A DNA stretch of 60,459 nt from Candidatus Enterococcus myersii (GTDB taxonomy: Bacteria; Bacillota; Bacilli; Lactobacillales; Enterococcaceae), in assembly GCF_017316025.1 (NCBI RefSeq), contig NZ_JAFLVT010000014.1, forward strand, positions 1 through 60,459, written 5' to 3'. The position numbers and the translations under genes are program-made. The notes below the pieces were generated by a model, which had not been told where the DNA came from, searched no databases, and saw only the letters and a program-made list of their open reading frames with translations. Shown here piece after piece: positions 35,690-44,113 of this stretch (position 1 is the stretch's first letter; every line of letters starts with the position of its first letter).

Positions 35690-37201
35690 ATGACATTAAC
35701 ATTAGAAAAAATCAGCGCAATTTTGCTGAAAAATGATTTACTAAAAGAAATGATTACGCCGACTGGTTGGCATTTAACCTGCGTGGATTTACCAAAAAAA
35801 GAATTTAGTAGCGTAACTTACGACTCTCGTAAAGCAGATGCGAACAGTTTGTTTTTTTGTAAGGGACTTAATTTTAAAGTTGACTATTTAATCAGCGCAC
35901 TAGCCAATGGTCTAGAAGTTTACGTGGCAGAAGCGCCTTTTGACGTCAGTGCAAAATGTGCCATCATTGTCACAGATATCAAAAAAGCGATGGCACTGTT
36001 AGGAGCGGCTTTTTACGACCATCCCGAAAAAGAATTAAAATTAGTCGCTTTTACTGGGACAAAAGGTAAAACAACAGCGGCTTATTTCACCCACGCGCTC
36101 TTGGCTAAAGCAACAGGAAATAAAACAGCTTTGTTGTCGACGATGAATACATCTTTAGATGGCAAAACTTATTTTAAATCCCATTTGACCACGCCAGAAT
36201 CCCTAGATTTATACCAAATGATGCGCCAAGCTGTAACCAATAAAATGACCCATTTAGTGATGGAAGTTTCTTCGCAGGCCTATAAAACAGAGCGGGTTTT
36301 CGGTTTGACTTTTGACGTGGGTATCTTTTTAAATATCTCCCCTGACCACATTAGTCCGATTGAGCATCCGACTTTTGACGATTATTTTTATTGCAAGCGG
36401 CAGCTCTTACGTCACTCGAAAAAGATGATTTTAAATTCTGGTAGTGACTATTTTGCACTGTTAAAAGAAAACTGTGAATTATTGCAAACACCATATATTT
36501 CCTACGGTCGCAAAAATGCAGACTATCTGGTCACTAGTGGCCAGAACAAGCATTTCACAGTTACTAGCAAAAATGACGAATTACAAATTGCTGCGGATTA
36601 CAGTATTCAATTAGCCGGAGATTTCAACCAGGAAAATGCGACTGCGGCCCTTTTAGCTGCGGCGATTGTCGGTGCTGATGTGAAATCTGCAAAAGATGCC
36701 TTAGCTACTGCCCGCGTTCCAGGACGAATGGATCATTTATTCAATACAAACGGTGCCAGTGTTTATGTCGATTATGCCCATAATTATTTGAGCTTAAAAA
36801 CTTTATTGGAATTTGCCCAAGCAGAACATCCCACAGGTCGTGTAATTGTCGTGCTAGGCAGTACTGGTGGCAAAGCAATTTCCCGCCGGGCCGACTTTGG
36901 TAAGGCATTATCAGAACATGGAGATGTCGTTATTTTAACAGCAGACGATCCCGCTTTTGAAGACCCACAAAAAATTGCCGAAGAAATTAACGCTCATATC
37001 ACCAATGAAAAATTGGAAGTTCACTTTGAAATGGATCGCACCAAAGCGATTGCCGCCGCACTTGCCTTAAGTGATTCTGCTGATGCTGTGGTCATTGCCG
37101 GTAAAGGTGTCGATGAATATCAAAAAATCAACGGTGAAGATATGCCTTATGAAGGTGACTACTTCATTGCCCAGCGCTTAATTAAGGAAAACCACGTATA
37201 A
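35690..37201 (+). CDS. murE: UDP-N-acetylmuramyl-tripeptide synthetase MurE (probably L-lysine type)
   Basis: Mur ligase that adds the third amino acid of the peptidoglycan stem. The ATP loop GTKGKTT is at 123-129, with the conserved MEVSSQA and SPDHI motifs and the C-terminal HNYLSLK block. At the amino-acid-selecting site, where meso-DAP ligases carry DNPR, it reads DDPA (419-422). This argues against DAP and fits the L-Lys stem of enterococci. Start ATG 35690 after GTGAGG. It has its own near-consensus promoter, divergent from murJ, and is followed by a terminator. Confidence 0.93.
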   Translation: MTLTLEKISAILLKNDLLKEMITPTGWHLTCVDLPKKEFSSVTYDSRKADANSLFFCKGLNFKVDYLISALANGLEVYVAEAPFDVSAKCAIIVTDIKKAMALLGAAFYDHPEKELKLVAFTGTKGKTTAAYFTHALLAKATGNKTALLSTMNTSLDGKTYFKSHLTTPESLDLYQMMRQAVTNKMTHLVMEVSSQAYKTERVFGLTFDVGIFLNISPDHISPIEHPTFDDYFYCKRQLLRHSKKMILNSGSDYFALLKENCELLQTPYISYGRKNADYLVTSGQNKHFTVTSKNDELQIAADYSIQLAGDFNQENATAALLAAAIVGADVKSAKDALATARVPGRMDHLFNTNGASVYVDYAHNYLSLKTLLEFAQAEHPTGRVIVVLGSTGGKAISRRADFGKALSEHGDVVILTADDPAFEDPQKIAEEINAHITNEKLEVHFEMDRTKAIAAALALSDSADAVVIAGKGVDEYQKINGEDMPYEGDYFIAQRLIKENHV

Positions 37202-37231
37202 AACATAAAGTGCAACTTACTTTCTTAAATA

Positions 37232-37279
37232 AAAAACTTATTCACAGCAAACGACAGTCTACTTTGAATAAGTTTTTTT
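37232..37279 (+). terminator. Terminator of murE
   Basis: AAAAACTTATTCA (37232-37244) pairs with TGAATAAGTTTTT, followed by further Ts. Confidence 0.85.
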
Positions 37280-37367
37280 ATTTTTACAAAAAGACGCTCT
37301 AAACTTTGTCACGCTTACCAAGTTGAGGTACCATTTAATTAGTACAGATAAATTAGGAGTGATTTTC

Positions 37368-38228
37368 TTGCAAAATTTAACGGTTCATCGCCCTACCTCC
37401 ATTACGGAATTTCGCGGTTTGTTAGAAAAAGAAAGAGCTGAATTAAAAAAACACTACCCACAACCTTTAGAGTCTAAACAAGATGGCGTGGATATAATTC
37501 TTTTTGCTGGTCAAAGTAATATGGCGGGGCGTGGAAAAGCCCATTTGGCTCCCTATGTTAAAGAAGGCTACGAGTTTCGTCCGGTAAGTGCGCCTAAAAA
37601 ACTTTTTCATCTGCAAGAACCCTTTGGAAAAACCGAAGACAACCCGACTGGGATTAATGATGAAAATAAAAAATCAGGCTCGCTTGTTAGTAGTCTTGTA
37701 AATGCGTATTACGACTGTACCCGTCGCATTGTAGTGGGAATTTCTGCGTCTAAAGGCGGGAGTAGTATTTTAGAGTGGCAACCAAAAAGTCCTTATTGCA
37801 CTGATATTTTAGAACGTTTACAACGTTGTGAAAATTTTTTGCATCAGCAAAATATCCCGATTAAAAGTCGCTTTTTAGTTTGGTGCCAAGGTGAAACCGA
37901 TGGCGATCACGCCATGAGTAGCGCTGAATATAAAATGCGCTTTACCGCCTTGCAAAATGCTCTATCTGAAGCGGGGATAGAGGAAACTTTTCTAATTCAA
38001 ATTGGCAATAAAAAAGATGAACCAAAAAAATATCAACAGATTATTCACGCCCAACGAGAACTTGCCCAAGAAAAACAAGTTGTTTTAATCGCCAATGCCT
38101 TTGAATGGATGGATAGACTAGATTTAATGAAAGACAATTATCATTACACTCAGACTGGTTATAATTTATGTGGCGATCAAGCAGGACTGAATTTAGCCGC
38201 TTATATTTTAAATGAGCCCACGCTTTAA
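37368..38228 (+). CDS. SGNH/sialate O-acetylesterase-domain (SASA) carbohydrate esterase
   Basis: A 286-residue cytoplasmic-looking esterase (no signal peptide) of the SASA/CE6 type. Block I GQSNMAGRG holds the catalytic Ser, WCQGETDG follows, and the C-terminal DNYHYTQTGYN supplies the Asp/His pair. Such enzymes remove acetyl groups from sialic acid or xylan-type sugars. I chose the TTG at 37368, 8 bases from AGGAG. A TTG at 37323 is also in frame but lacks a ribosome site. An AbrB-like gene follows 14 bp downstream in the same unit. Substrate unknown; no sialic acid catabolic genes are near. Confidence 0.82.
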   Translation: MQNLTVHRPTSITEFRGLLEKERAELKKHYPQPLESKQDGVDIILFAGQSNMAGRGKAHLAPYVKEGYEFRPVSAPKKLFHLQEPFGKTEDNPTGINDENKKSGSLVSSLVNAYYDCTRRIVVGISASKGGSSILEWQPKSPYCTDILERLQRCENFLHQQNIPIKSRFLVWCQGETDGDHAMSSAEYKMRFTALQNALSEAGIEETFLIQIGNKKDEPKKYQQIIHAQRELAQEKQVVLIANAFEWMDRLDLMKDNYHYTQTGYNLCGDQAGLNLAAYILNEPTL

Positions 38229-38242
38229 GACGAGGTGAAAAA

Positions 38243-38482
38243 ATGAAAATCGATGCATGCAAATCAAAAATTGTACAGTGGGATAAAAATTTTGGACTTT
38301 TACTCCCAGAAAAAATGTTGGATGCCGCTGGTTTTCCCGTTGACAGCGATCTTTTGGTAACATTAGAAAAAGACCTTAACGGTAAAACACGGATCATCAT
38401 CACCGCACCAGATGATGCGATTATCAATTTACCGATCAAAGAAATGCAAGATTACAAACGCAGCTTTGATGGCCGTAATTAA
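38243..38482 (+). CDS. Small SpoVT/AbrB-fold (MazE-like) protein
   Basis: A 79-residue protein with an N-terminal swapped-hairpin pattern (VQWDKNFGLLLPEKMLDAAGF) resembling AbrB/MazE/PemI DNA-binding domains. These serve as antitoxins or transition-state regulators. ATG 38243 after GAGGTG, 14 bp behind the esterase stop, so the two are likely co-transcribed. No toxin gene follows; the next gene is on the opposite strand. An orphan regulator is as likely as an antitoxin. Confidence 0.65.
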   Translation: MKIDACKSKIVQWDKNFGLLLPEKMLDAAGFPVDSDLLVTLEKDLNGKTRIIITAPDDAIINLPIKEMQDYKRSFDGRN

Positions 38483-38494
38483 ATGTTTCCTGCT

Positions 38495-38573
38495 AAAAAA
38501 GCCCAAATAAACTGAGTATCCCTAAGCAATAAAGCTTCCTGTAGGTGAATCTCAGACTTATTGGGGCTTTTTT
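38495..38573. terminator. Long hairpin terminator of the esterase operon
   Basis: AAAAAAGCCC.AAATAA.CTGAG at the left pairs with CTCAG.CTTATT.GGGGCTTTTTT at the right with small bulges, between convergent genes. Confidence 0.8.
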
Positions 38574-38619
38574 ACGATGACTTCTTAAACCTTCTAGCCG
38601 GCCTAAAACTACACGTCAG

Positions 38620-40158
38620 CTAATCGGCTGGTGTAACCTCTGACAGCTCGCGGACAAATTCCCATGTTTGCCCGCCATCATTGGAACGATACAAGCAGGC
38701 GTACATATGCCCTGTCTTTTTGGTCAGATAAAATTTAGCTTCTAAAGTTGTGCTCGTAAGTTCTGTCACTTCATTTGGTGGCTGAAAAATATCTAAGCCG
38801 CCTAATAAATATTGCTCTTCTACATTGACCACCGCTTCATGATACGAACCTCCCGCATTTTGGGTATAAAAAATATTTTCTCGCGTGGCAATAAAGCCAA
38901 GCTCTGTATTAATAAAACTAACATTTTGAACCGGTGCATTCAGCACTTTACTTTTGGCTTCATACCAATCTTCCACATTGTTATGGGTAATAAAGCACGT
39001 CACCTCTTCAGCAGAAGTGGCGCCAATTTTAGAAATTGCCACTATTCCACTACCATTTTCAAAAAATTGTACTTTTCGATAACGCAAGCCACTCACTTTT
39101 TCTCCGATCTGTCTTTTCTGCCAGGAATTACCATTATCATTTGAAATTAGTAAATATAAATTGAGATAGTCCCCAGCTTCAGTGGTATAAAGATACCAAG
39201 AAAAATCTTTCCCGATTTGATACGTGTCCTCCATAAAATAACCAAAAGGAATTTCACCACTGGTTAATAAGTAACTCCCGCCTCGTAGCCAATCTGCTTT
39301 TAAAGGTACGAATTGCCAATGTGCCCCTTGATCTGTCGTTTGAAACAGCTGATGGGTTTTAACATCGAGATAAAGTTCATTTTTTTGACTCGCAATTTTA
39401 TCAGGAGCTGCACCTTGTTGCTTTAATAGCCCTGTTGTCGGACTGTCTTCTACTACCTCGGTCTTTAAATCAGCTGGTGCTGCTGTATTATTTTGCAGGC
39501 TGCTGGTTACCTGCGCGACATAAAACCATAGTCCCCCCACTATCAAAAATACCATTCCTATCGCAATCGCTAACTTTCCAGCTGTTTTTTTATTGGATAG
39601 TTTTCCTGATCGCACATGTCCTTGCCTACTCTCAACAGCTAGCAGAAAAATTCTTCCTCTAGTTAAGCCCCAGCCCAGATCCTCCACACCAATCATGAGC
39701 TTATCGCCATTGAAACGTTGGGTTAAAAGAACGCAGTCACTTTTTGCTAGTCTAATTTCTTTTTTCGTCTTTAAAAAGTATTCATCCACATCCTCAATTA
39801 CCGCAGGAAAACCCGCCGATCTTCTAACACGTTTTTCCAACCAATTTTGAAAATCGCTTTTGATGACAAAATAACTAATCAAAATGAATAACATCATTAT
39901 CAGACATAGGCTGAGTAAAACTCCGCCGCATAAATTAGAAAAACGATGTAACCAAATTATTTTTTGTATTGCTGCAGTTGACATTACATGCTTTTGCAAA
40001 TAGTGATACACCACCGTACCAAGGCCAAAGAAAAAACTGGTCACCAGGAATGCTAGACCACCAAAAAAAAGAAAAAATTGTTTTTTTGACTGTTGTAAAA
40101 TGGCTAAGATAATTTCTTTGCCGCTTAATAAATCAATAATTAAAAGTTCCTGATCCAT
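38620..40158 (-). CDS. Unrecognised three-helix membrane protein with Asp-box (BNR) beta-propeller
   Basis: I do not recognise this 512-aa protein as a named family. Hydrophobic helices lie near 26-52, 75-99 and 195-215, with a conserved-looking cytoplasmic-type stretch between the second and third. The region from about 255 to the end carries clear Asp-box motifs TTDQGAHW (274-281), SNDNGNSW (339-346) and SNDGGQTW (492-499). Degenerate copies at 391-398 and 432-439 suggest a five- to seven-bladed propeller of the sialidase/Ycf48 kind facing outside. The sialidase catalytic RIP/Arg triad is not evident, so binding rather than hydrolysis is likely. Start ATG 40158 after TGGAG. It is monocistronic, convergent with the esterase operon. 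Confidence 0.75.
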   Translation of the reverse strand: MDQELLIIDLLSGKEIILAILQQSKKQFFLFFGGLAFLVTSFFFGLGTVVYHYLQKHVMSTAAIQKIIWLHRFSNLCGGVLLSLCLIMMLFILISYFVIKSDFQNWLEKRVRRSAGFPAVIEDVDEYFLKTKKEIRLAKSDCVLLTQRFNGDKLMIGVEDLGWGLTRGRIFLLAVESRQGHVRSGKLSNKKTAGKLAIAIGMVFLIVGGLWFYVAQVTSSLQNNTAAPADLKTEVVEDSPTTGLLKQQGAAPDKIASQKNELYLDVKTHQLFQTTDQGAHWQFVPLKADWLRGGSYLLTSGEIPFGYFMEDTYQIGKDFSWYLYTTEAGDYLNLYLLISNDNGNSWQKRQIGEKVSGLRYRKVQFFENGSGIVAISKIGATSAEEVTCFITHNNVEDWYEAKSKVLNAPVQNVSFINTELGFIATRENIFYTQNAGGSYHEAVVNVEEQYLLGGLDIFQPPNEVTELTSTTLEAKFYLTKKTGHMYACLYRSNDGGQTWEFVRELSEVTPAD

Positions 40159-40275
40159 ATTCTACTCCAATTAAATTTTCTTTATTATGCAAGAAAATAA
40201 CAAAAAAAATAGCGCCTTACAAAAAATTTAAATTAGACGTAGGCCAAATTGAAAAAAATTATCATCTCTTTAAAC

Positions 40276-40316
40276 AAAAAACAGCGGATACTAAAATTAT
40301 CTTATTTTCCGCTACC
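40276..40316 (-). terminator. Terminator of the XRE/membrane-protein operon
   Basis: AGCGGA and TCCGCT arms with an inner AAAATAAG/CTTATTTT-like part, followed by GTTTTTTG on the minus strand. Confidence 0.65.
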
Positions 40317-40327
40317 AAACTATTCTT

Positions 40328-40759
40328 TTATTTTTGTAATTTTTTTGACTTCTTTTGTTGCCTAAAAAAATATATGTAAAAAATCATTTGAGAGACAGCG
40401 AATACTAACAAGCCGACATAGGAAAAACGGTCCCCAATTTTGTCAGTTGGACTTGGATGTAAGCTAATATTTAATTGCAAATAACCGATTAACAAACTAC
40501 AAAATAGCCCCACTGCAAGTCCCTTTAAATTAGGCTCTTCGCCAAAAAAGTAGGCTTTTTGTAAAAATTGATACCATAGCGCAACTGTAAAACTAAGAAA
40601 AAAATTGAGATAGAACATATTGAGTGAATCAGAAAGAAGATATTCAAAAAAGCCACTACTAATAGCCGTTAGTACCGCTAAAACCCAAAACGCTACACCT
40701 AAGCTTTGCCAAAAAACTAATTTTTCTCTTTCATCTCGCTGATAACGTCGTACGTTCAT
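40328..40759 (-). CDS. Small four-helix membrane protein of unknown function
   Basis: A 143-residue protein with four hydrophobic helices (about 20-40, 47-70, 80-98, 112-130) and lysine-rich ends. I do not recognise a named family. It starts 8 bases after the stop of a small XRE regulator and lacks a strong ribosome site of its own, so it depends on translation of that gene. XRE-plus-small-membrane-protein pairs are common in Firmicutes, with unknown function. As the regulator carries a nonsense codon, expression may be reduced. Confidence 0.7.
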   Translation of the reverse strand: MNVRRYQRDEREKLVFWQSLGVAFWVLAVLTAISSGFFEYLLSDSLNMFYLNFFLSFTVALWYQFLQKAYFFGEEPNLKGLAVGLFCSLLIGYLQLNISLHPSPTDKIGDRFSYVGLLVFAVSQMIFYIYFFRQQKKSKKLQK

Positions 40760-40767
40760 TTTTTCAT

Positions 40768-40983
40768 CTACTCACTTTTTTGATTTAAGCGAAAGATTTC
40801 TTCTACTGGTCGCTTAAAAAAATAAGCAATTCGTAGCGTCAATTCAATGCTGGGAACATAACTTCCCGCTTCAATTGCTGTTATTGTTTGATGGGAAATC
40901 AACAATTTATCTGCCAATTCTACTTGGGTGAGACCACCGTCTTCTCGTACTTACGCCAAGCGATTTACTAATTTCCAACCCAT
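40768..40983 (-). pseudogene. XRE-family regulator gene with in-frame TAA at codon 11
   Basis: An ATG at 40983 follows AAGGAGG and opens a 71-codon frame. After MGWKLVNRLA the codon at 40953-40951 is TAA. The same frame then continues without interruption through a perfect XRE helix-turn-helix (VREDGGLTQVELADKLLIS, then HQTITAIEAGSYVPSIE) to the TAG at 40768. A single base change of AAA, GAA or CAA would restore it. It is either a recent nonsense mutation, a sequencing error, or a gene that reinitiates inside. No good internal start is visible. The promoter upstream is intact. Confidence 0.8.
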
Positions 40984-41014
40984 GATAATTGCTCCTCCTT
41001 ACTCATTTTTTTAA

Positions 41015-41043
41015 AGTATAGCGCTTACGATTACGCTTCACAA
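41015..41043 (-). promoter_or_regulatory. Strong promoter of the XRE gene with symmetric spacer
   Basis: TTGTGA (41038-41043), a 17-bp spacer and TATACT (41015-41020) on the minus strand. The spacer holds GCGTAATCGTAAGCGC, in which GCGTAA and TAAGCG are repeated motifs, a possible autoregulatory operator. Confidence 0.7.
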
Positions 41044-41049
41044 GCTAAA

Positions 41050-41083
41050 AAAAACTAGGGACAACTCACTTGCCCCTAGTCTA
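41050..41083 (-). terminator. Terminator of the phosphonate operon
   Basis: On the minus strand CTAGGGGCAA pairs with TTGTCCCTAG (one GT pair), followed by eight Ts. Confidence 0.88.
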
Positions 41084-41109
41084 GTATTTTCCTATTTGTT
41101 TTGTTCAAC

Positions 41110-41907
41110 TTATAAAGCAGCAAATTCCAATTCTTCATTCAAGGCTTTTACCAAAAATGGTAAATCACTTAAACGATCAATGACGTAATCTGCGCCATCT
41201 TCGTAATATTTTTGTGTTACTGCTTCTCGCAGTGATTCTTTTTCTTCAAAAGACAATTTTGAAAAAGCTGCTGCAGTTAATTGTGAAGCTGAACTGCCTT
41301 CAATGACACCAACGGAAATCACACCAGCATTTTTACCTTCTTTAATATCCGAAGTAGTGTCGCCAACTTTAATTACCCGTTTTAAATCATTAATTCCCAT
41401 TAATTTTACATTGCGAAAAATCATGTCTGGCGCAGGCCGCCCCACCCCGTTAACGTCATCTGGTGTCACTAAAAAATCAGGTTCATAGCCATTTTGTTTT
41501 GCCCCTTTGGCAACTATTCTCATCATGTCTTTGGTATACCCTGTTGTACTGCCAATTTTAATATTATTTTTGCGTAACCAATGAACCGTTTTTAGTAAAC
41601 CTTCTTTGGGCGTCGTGTATTGTGCCAAAGACGAAAATAATACTTTTTCAAAATCAGCATACAGCTTTTTTACATCTGCTTGGTTTGCTTTACGCTCATA
41701 AAGTTCTTGCCATTTTACTTTGACGTGAGGCAAAGCTAGCAAAGTTTTAATATGGTCGATTTTTAATAAGCCCATTGGTTCTCGAATTTCTCTTTCAGTC
41801 AAATGAATTCCCGCCTTGGCAAAAGCTGTATCAAAAGCCGCTACTGGTGCCAAACAGCCATCATCGACTGTCGTACCTGCCCAATCAAAAATTACGCCGC
41901 GAATCAT
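41110..41907 (-). CDS. phnX: Phosphonoacetaldehyde hydrolase (phosphonatase)
   Basis: HAD-superfamily enzyme that splits phosphonoacetaldehyde into acetaldehyde and phosphate. The nucleophile motif is FDWAGTTVD (Asp 8), with the cap domain after it. Further motifs are GSTTGYT and, near the end, KVGDTTSDIKEG. The Schiff-base Lys typical of PhnX is expected in the cap region (LKIDHIK segment). The 265-aa length is standard. It overlaps phnW by 4 bases and is the last gene of the operon. Confidence 0.95.
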   Translation of the reverse strand: MIRGVIFDWAGTTVDDGCLAPVAAFDTAFAKAGIHLTEREIREPMGLLKIDHIKTLLALPHVKVKWQELYERKANQADVKKLYADFEKVLFSSLAQYTTPKEGLLKTVHWLRKNNIKIGSTTGYTKDMMRIVAKGAKQNGYEPDFLVTPDDVNGVGRPAPDMIFRNVKLMGINDLKRVIKVGDTTSDIKEGKNAGVISVGVIEGSSASQLTAAAFSKLSFEEKESLREAVTQKYYEDGADYVIDRLSDLPFLVKALNEELEFAAL

Positions 41908-43013
41908 AGTGCCACCGCTCCTTTCACATTGCTTTTTACTAAGTATTCTTCTGCTAGCTGAAGAACTTTCATCATGTCAGAGGGATAAACCTCGCCAATA
42001 TTGCCGATCCTAAAGCAATCAATCTCACTAATCTTACCAGGATAAATCGCATAGCCGTTTTCCTTTAAATATTCGTAAAAATCTGCAAAAGAAAATTCTG
42101 GAAAAGGATAGTGAAATGTCGTGATAAAGGGTCCTTGATTTTCTATTGCAATCAATGGCGCAAAGCCTAATTTTTCCATCCCAGTTCTAATAATGTGATT
42201 ATTTTGGGCATAACGGTTATAGCGGGCTGCAATACCGCCTTCTTGTACCAGTTCTTTTAGCGCCTGTTGAAAGGCTAAAACCGTATGGGTTGGGGAAGTA
42301 AAACGCCATTTTCCATCACGATCCATAACTTGGTGCTGATCAAAAATATCCAAACTTAAAGTACGCGCTTTACCACAACTTAATGCCAATTGATCCCGAC
42401 GACAAATAATAAAGCCAAAACCTGGGACGCCTTGAATACATTTGTTCGCACTTGAAACAAGAAAATCAATGCCAATTTCTGCCATTGGAATTTCAATACC
42501 ACCAAAACTAGACATCGCATCCACAATAAAGGTAGCTTGATGTGCTTTTACCACTTTTGCGACACTTTCAATATCATTTACAATACCTGAAGTTGTTTCA
42601 GAATGTACCATTGCTACAAAATTAATGGCAGAATCAGCTTCTAAAATAGTCGCAATTTCTGTTGCATCGGGTATTTTGGTCTCTGCTACTTCGTAATACA
42701 GATGGTTCAGGCCATAACGAGCAGCACTTTGTTGCATCCGCGCGCCATATGCACCATTGCCACAGATTAAAATTTTGTCTTTTTCTCCTACAATTGAGCT
42801 TAAAACGGCTTCAACTGCAAAGCTACCTGATCCCTGCATTAAAATCGTCGTATATTCTGTTTCTGAAACATGGGCTAACGCCAGTAATTGCTGGCGAATG
42901 TGCTGGGTGATGATTTTATAATCATCATCCCAGGTACAATGATCTACTAACATTGCCTCTTTAACAGTTGCCGTTGTCGTTAACGGTCCAGGTGTTAATA
43001 ATTTATATTCCAT
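41904..43013 (-). CDS. phnW: 2-aminoethylphosphonate:pyruvate aminotransferase
   Basis: PLP-dependent class V aminotransferase that converts 2-aminoethylphosphonate and pyruvate into phosphonoacetaldehyde and alanine. The N-terminal LLTPGPLTTT and the PLP-lysine region SSANKCIQGVPGFGF (Lys about 193) match PhnW. 369 aa is the normal length. It starts immediately after the binding-protein gene and overlaps phnX, so substrate uptake and both catabolic steps are co-expressed. Confidence 0.96.
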   Translation of the reverse strand: MEYKLLTPGPLTTTATVKEAMLVDHCTWDDDYKIITQHIRQQLLALAHVSETEYTTILMQGSGSFAVEAVLSSIVGEKDKILICGNGAYGARMQQSAARYGLNHLYYEVAETKIPDATEIATILEADSAINFVAMVHSETTSGIVNDIESVAKVVKAHQATFIVDAMSSFGGIEIPMAEIGIDFLVSSANKCIQGVPGFGFIICRRDQLALSCGKARTLSLDIFDQHQVMDRDGKWRFTSPTHTVLAFQQALKELVQEGGIAARYNRYAQNNHIIRTGMEKLGFAPLIAIENQGPFITTFHYPFPEFSFADFYEYLKENGYAIYPGKISEIDCFRIGNIGEVYPSDMMKVLQLAEEYLVKSNVKGAVAL

Positions 43014-43014
43014 T

Positions 43015-44010
43015 TTATTCCACCATCCCTTGATGTTTTGCTAATAATTCTGGTGTTAATTTTTCGCTGTAAACTTTTTGATCTTTGGCAATTTCCAATC
43101 CATCAGTTTTTTCTTCTTCATACAAAGCACTCGGGTAATAGGTGATGATTTCTTTGCGTCCTGTTGTTAAAATGATAGCCACCATTTTTTGTAGATCTGC
43201 CATTTTTTCCTTACTTTGTCCCTTGTTTAAAATGCCAATCGATTCGGTTAAATTGTATGTGCCTTCACTAGGTTCGACATAGTCGATTGGATCTTTCGCT
43301 TTTTTAGCCGCCACTGCTTGGTGACGCAAACCATACCCTATTGCGACTTCTCCTACTTTGACTTTCTTTAACGGGCCAGAACCAGAAGCTTCGATATGAT
43401 CTCCGGCATTTTCATAAATCTTGGCTAAAATAGTTTTGGCTTCATCTTCACCATACGTATCAATTAAACCTTGGAATAACAGCCACGCTGTTGAAGATTG
43501 CTTAATGTCAGAAATCGATAGCTGCCCCGCATACTCTGGTTTCGCTAAATCTTTCAAGCTTTTCGGTGGATTAATCCCCGCTTCTTTCAACGCTTTTGTA
43601 TTATAAAAAACGACTCCTTCTTGAACTGTTAGAGGTAATGTGTAACCTGTTGTAACTTGGAGCGGTTTAACACTGACATCTAATTTTTCTAAAAACTTGT
43701 TTTTTTCCTCCGCACTATCCAAATAAAAGGTACTCATGGTAACAATATCGGCCTCTAAATTTTTCCCTTCGGCTAAGAGTTTGCCCCCTAATTCAGACGT
43801 CCCTAAACTTTGGACAAGGTATTTACCTTTAAAACCATTTTCATCCAAAGCTTTTTCCATTGCTTTTACCGGTTCTTCATCGGCATTGGTATAAATAATT
43901 GCTTTGTCATCTTTTGTCTTTTCCGCACCGGAACCGCTTTTGCAACCGGCTAAAGAAATCAACCCTAAACTTAACATTCCAACCACCATAAACTTCATTA
44001 CTTTTTTCAT
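43015..44010 (-). CDS. 2-aminoethylphosphonate ABC transporter substrate-binding lipoprotein
   Basis: A 331-aa extracellular binding protein. The lipobox LAGC (Cys 23) ends the signal peptide and a type-2 periplasmic-binding fold of the iron/2-AEP (SBP_bac_6) family follows. The assignment to 2-aminoethylphosphonate comes mainly from its place between the permease and phnW. Iron-binding homologues use Tyr pairs for ligand capture. A polar or acidic pocket cannot be judged here. Start ATG 44010 with GGAGC upstream; a 103-base gap separates it from the permease gene. Confidence 0.88.
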   Translation of the reverse strand: MKKVMKFMVVGMLSLGLISLAGCKSGSGAEKTKDDKAIIYTNADEEPVKAMEKALDENGFKGKYLVQSLGTSELGGKLLAEGKNLEADIVTMSTFYLDSAEEKNKFLEKLDVSVKPLQVTTGYTLPLTVQEGVVFYNTKALKEAGINPPKSLKDLAKPEYAGQLSISDIKQSSTAWLLFQGLIDTYGEDEAKTILAKIYENAGDHIEASGSGPLKKVKVGEVAIGYGLRHQAVAAKKAKDPIDYVEPSEGTYNLTESIGILNKGQSKEKMADLQKMVAIILTTGRKEIITYYPSALYEEEKTDGLEIAKDQKVYSEKLTPELLAKHQGMVE

Positions 44011-44113
44011 TCATTTGCTCCTTGCAATAATTTTTATTTTATAGGCTACCGGCTAAAAACATGCTGCATTTACAACTCACTTTTAGCTAGTAGTGAATCG
44101 CAATTACTATGTG

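Noticed and set aside
38243-38482. Type II toxin-antitoxin locus
   Set aside because: Only an AbrB/MazE-fold protein is present; no toxin gene lies on either side.
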